From: Deltaproteobacteria bacterium ADurb.Bin207
Lineage (GTDB): Bacteria; Myxococcota_A; Polyangia; Polyangiales; Polyangiaceae
Direction of reading: 5' to 3'
Assembly (NCBI GenBank): GCA_002070115.1
Contig: MWCO01000006.1
Location: 83,710-147,709 of the forward strand
DNA length: 64,000 bases
Numbering within the stretch: position 1 is the first letter of the stretch; each line of letters begins with the position of its first letter. The notes under the pieces are model-generated. The model worked only from the letters and a program-made list of their open reading frames with translations, was not told where the DNA came from and ran no database searches. Positions 63,790-64,000 of this stretch are shown here, piece after piece. The translations under genes were made by a program, and so were the position numbers.

Positions 63790-64000
63790 ATGAATCCGGT
63801 CGTTTCCCATTCGCACAAGAGTTTGAGATTTTCGTTTGCGGCGACGGTTTGTTTTGGCTTGTTGGTGGCTTGTGCGGGGGGAGAGGAGGGAGGTTGGGCC
63901 GAGAACGACGGTGAAATTTCGTCTTCTGCGGGCGGGAGGACGGAGCAAGGGGGGTCGGGTTCAGAGACGTCAGGGGGGACAGGAGGTTCGAACCCGACCC
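63790..64000 (+). CDS. Lipoprotein, N-terminal part (runs off right edge)
   Basis: The first 70 codons of an exported protein. AAGGAG lies about eight bases before ATG 63790. The signal region ends in VCFGLLVAC, so the Cys is probably acylated. The mature part so far is Gly/Ser/Glu-rich (GGEEGGWAEN, GGSGSETSGGTGGSN), like the repeat spacer of the lipoprotein at 46995-48056. The function lies beyond the window. Confidence 0.8.
   Translation, partial: MNPVVSHSHKSLRFSFAATVCFGLLVACAGGEEGGWAENDGEISSSAGGRTEQGGSGSETSGGTGGSNPT

Overview
The window is chromosomal DNA of a Gram-negative bacterium, most likely a myxobacterium-like lineage (Myxococcota or another group of the former Deltaproteobacteria). 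The reasons are a Geobacter-type PurL N-terminus, an Mpl murein-recycling ligase, several eukaryote-like Ser/Thr kinases with a PP2C phosphatase, an FHA/sigma-54 regulator, many lipoproteins with acidic, Gly/Ser-rich or Cys-rich tails, and two giant VIT/von Willebrand A/AgmX-type lipoproteins. Base composition is moderately GC-rich (by eye a little under 60%), lower than typical soil myxobacteria. I see no transposase, integrase, phage gene, rRNA or CRISPR array.

Left part (1-23.7 kb): partial purL, a small secreted Cys protein, a cyclase-family hydrolase, an IMPase/mpl pair, a GNAT acetyltransferase, a VKOR-DsbA fusion, a cyclophilin lipoprotein, a kinase with a variant catalytic loop, a LysM/YbgF-like envelope pair, nrdJ, a zinc deacylase, accC, xseA, a dihydrouridine synthase, and a membrane pseudokinase with an unknown neighbour. 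Middle (23.7-35.7 kb): tRNA-Cys, a lactate-oxidation operon with fused LutB and LutC, a metallophosphoesterase, a kinase-propeller protein, hemB, recA, comM, a small unknown protein and a rhodanese. Right part (35.9-64 kb): two overlapping paralogous surface-protein genes of 4.6 and 4.0 kb, a LIC_10091-like lipoprotein, an acyltransferase, a 58-residue zinc-ribbon protein, two envelope proteins, an esterase, hslO, a PP2C phosphatase, phosphofructokinase, a roadblock-like protein, an SGNH hydrolase, an FGE-fold lipoprotein, a cupin, a hemerythrin, a membrane spermidine-synthase-like protein, a clostripain-family lipoprotein, an FHA/sigma-54 activator and the start of another lipoprotein.

Most genes are ordinary housekeeping or envelope genes in short operons. 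Two things stand out. The first is a dispersed AT-rich motif of about 17 bp, roughly AAATTCAATATGTTACA. It recurs on both strands in at least a dozen places, in convergent, divergent and co-directional gaps and inside genes where it coincides with patches of unusual AT-rich codons. It fits no promoter, terminator or known repeat that I recognise. The second is the tandem pair of VIT/vWA/AgmX-domain lipoproteins, one with a degenerate and one with an intact metal site.
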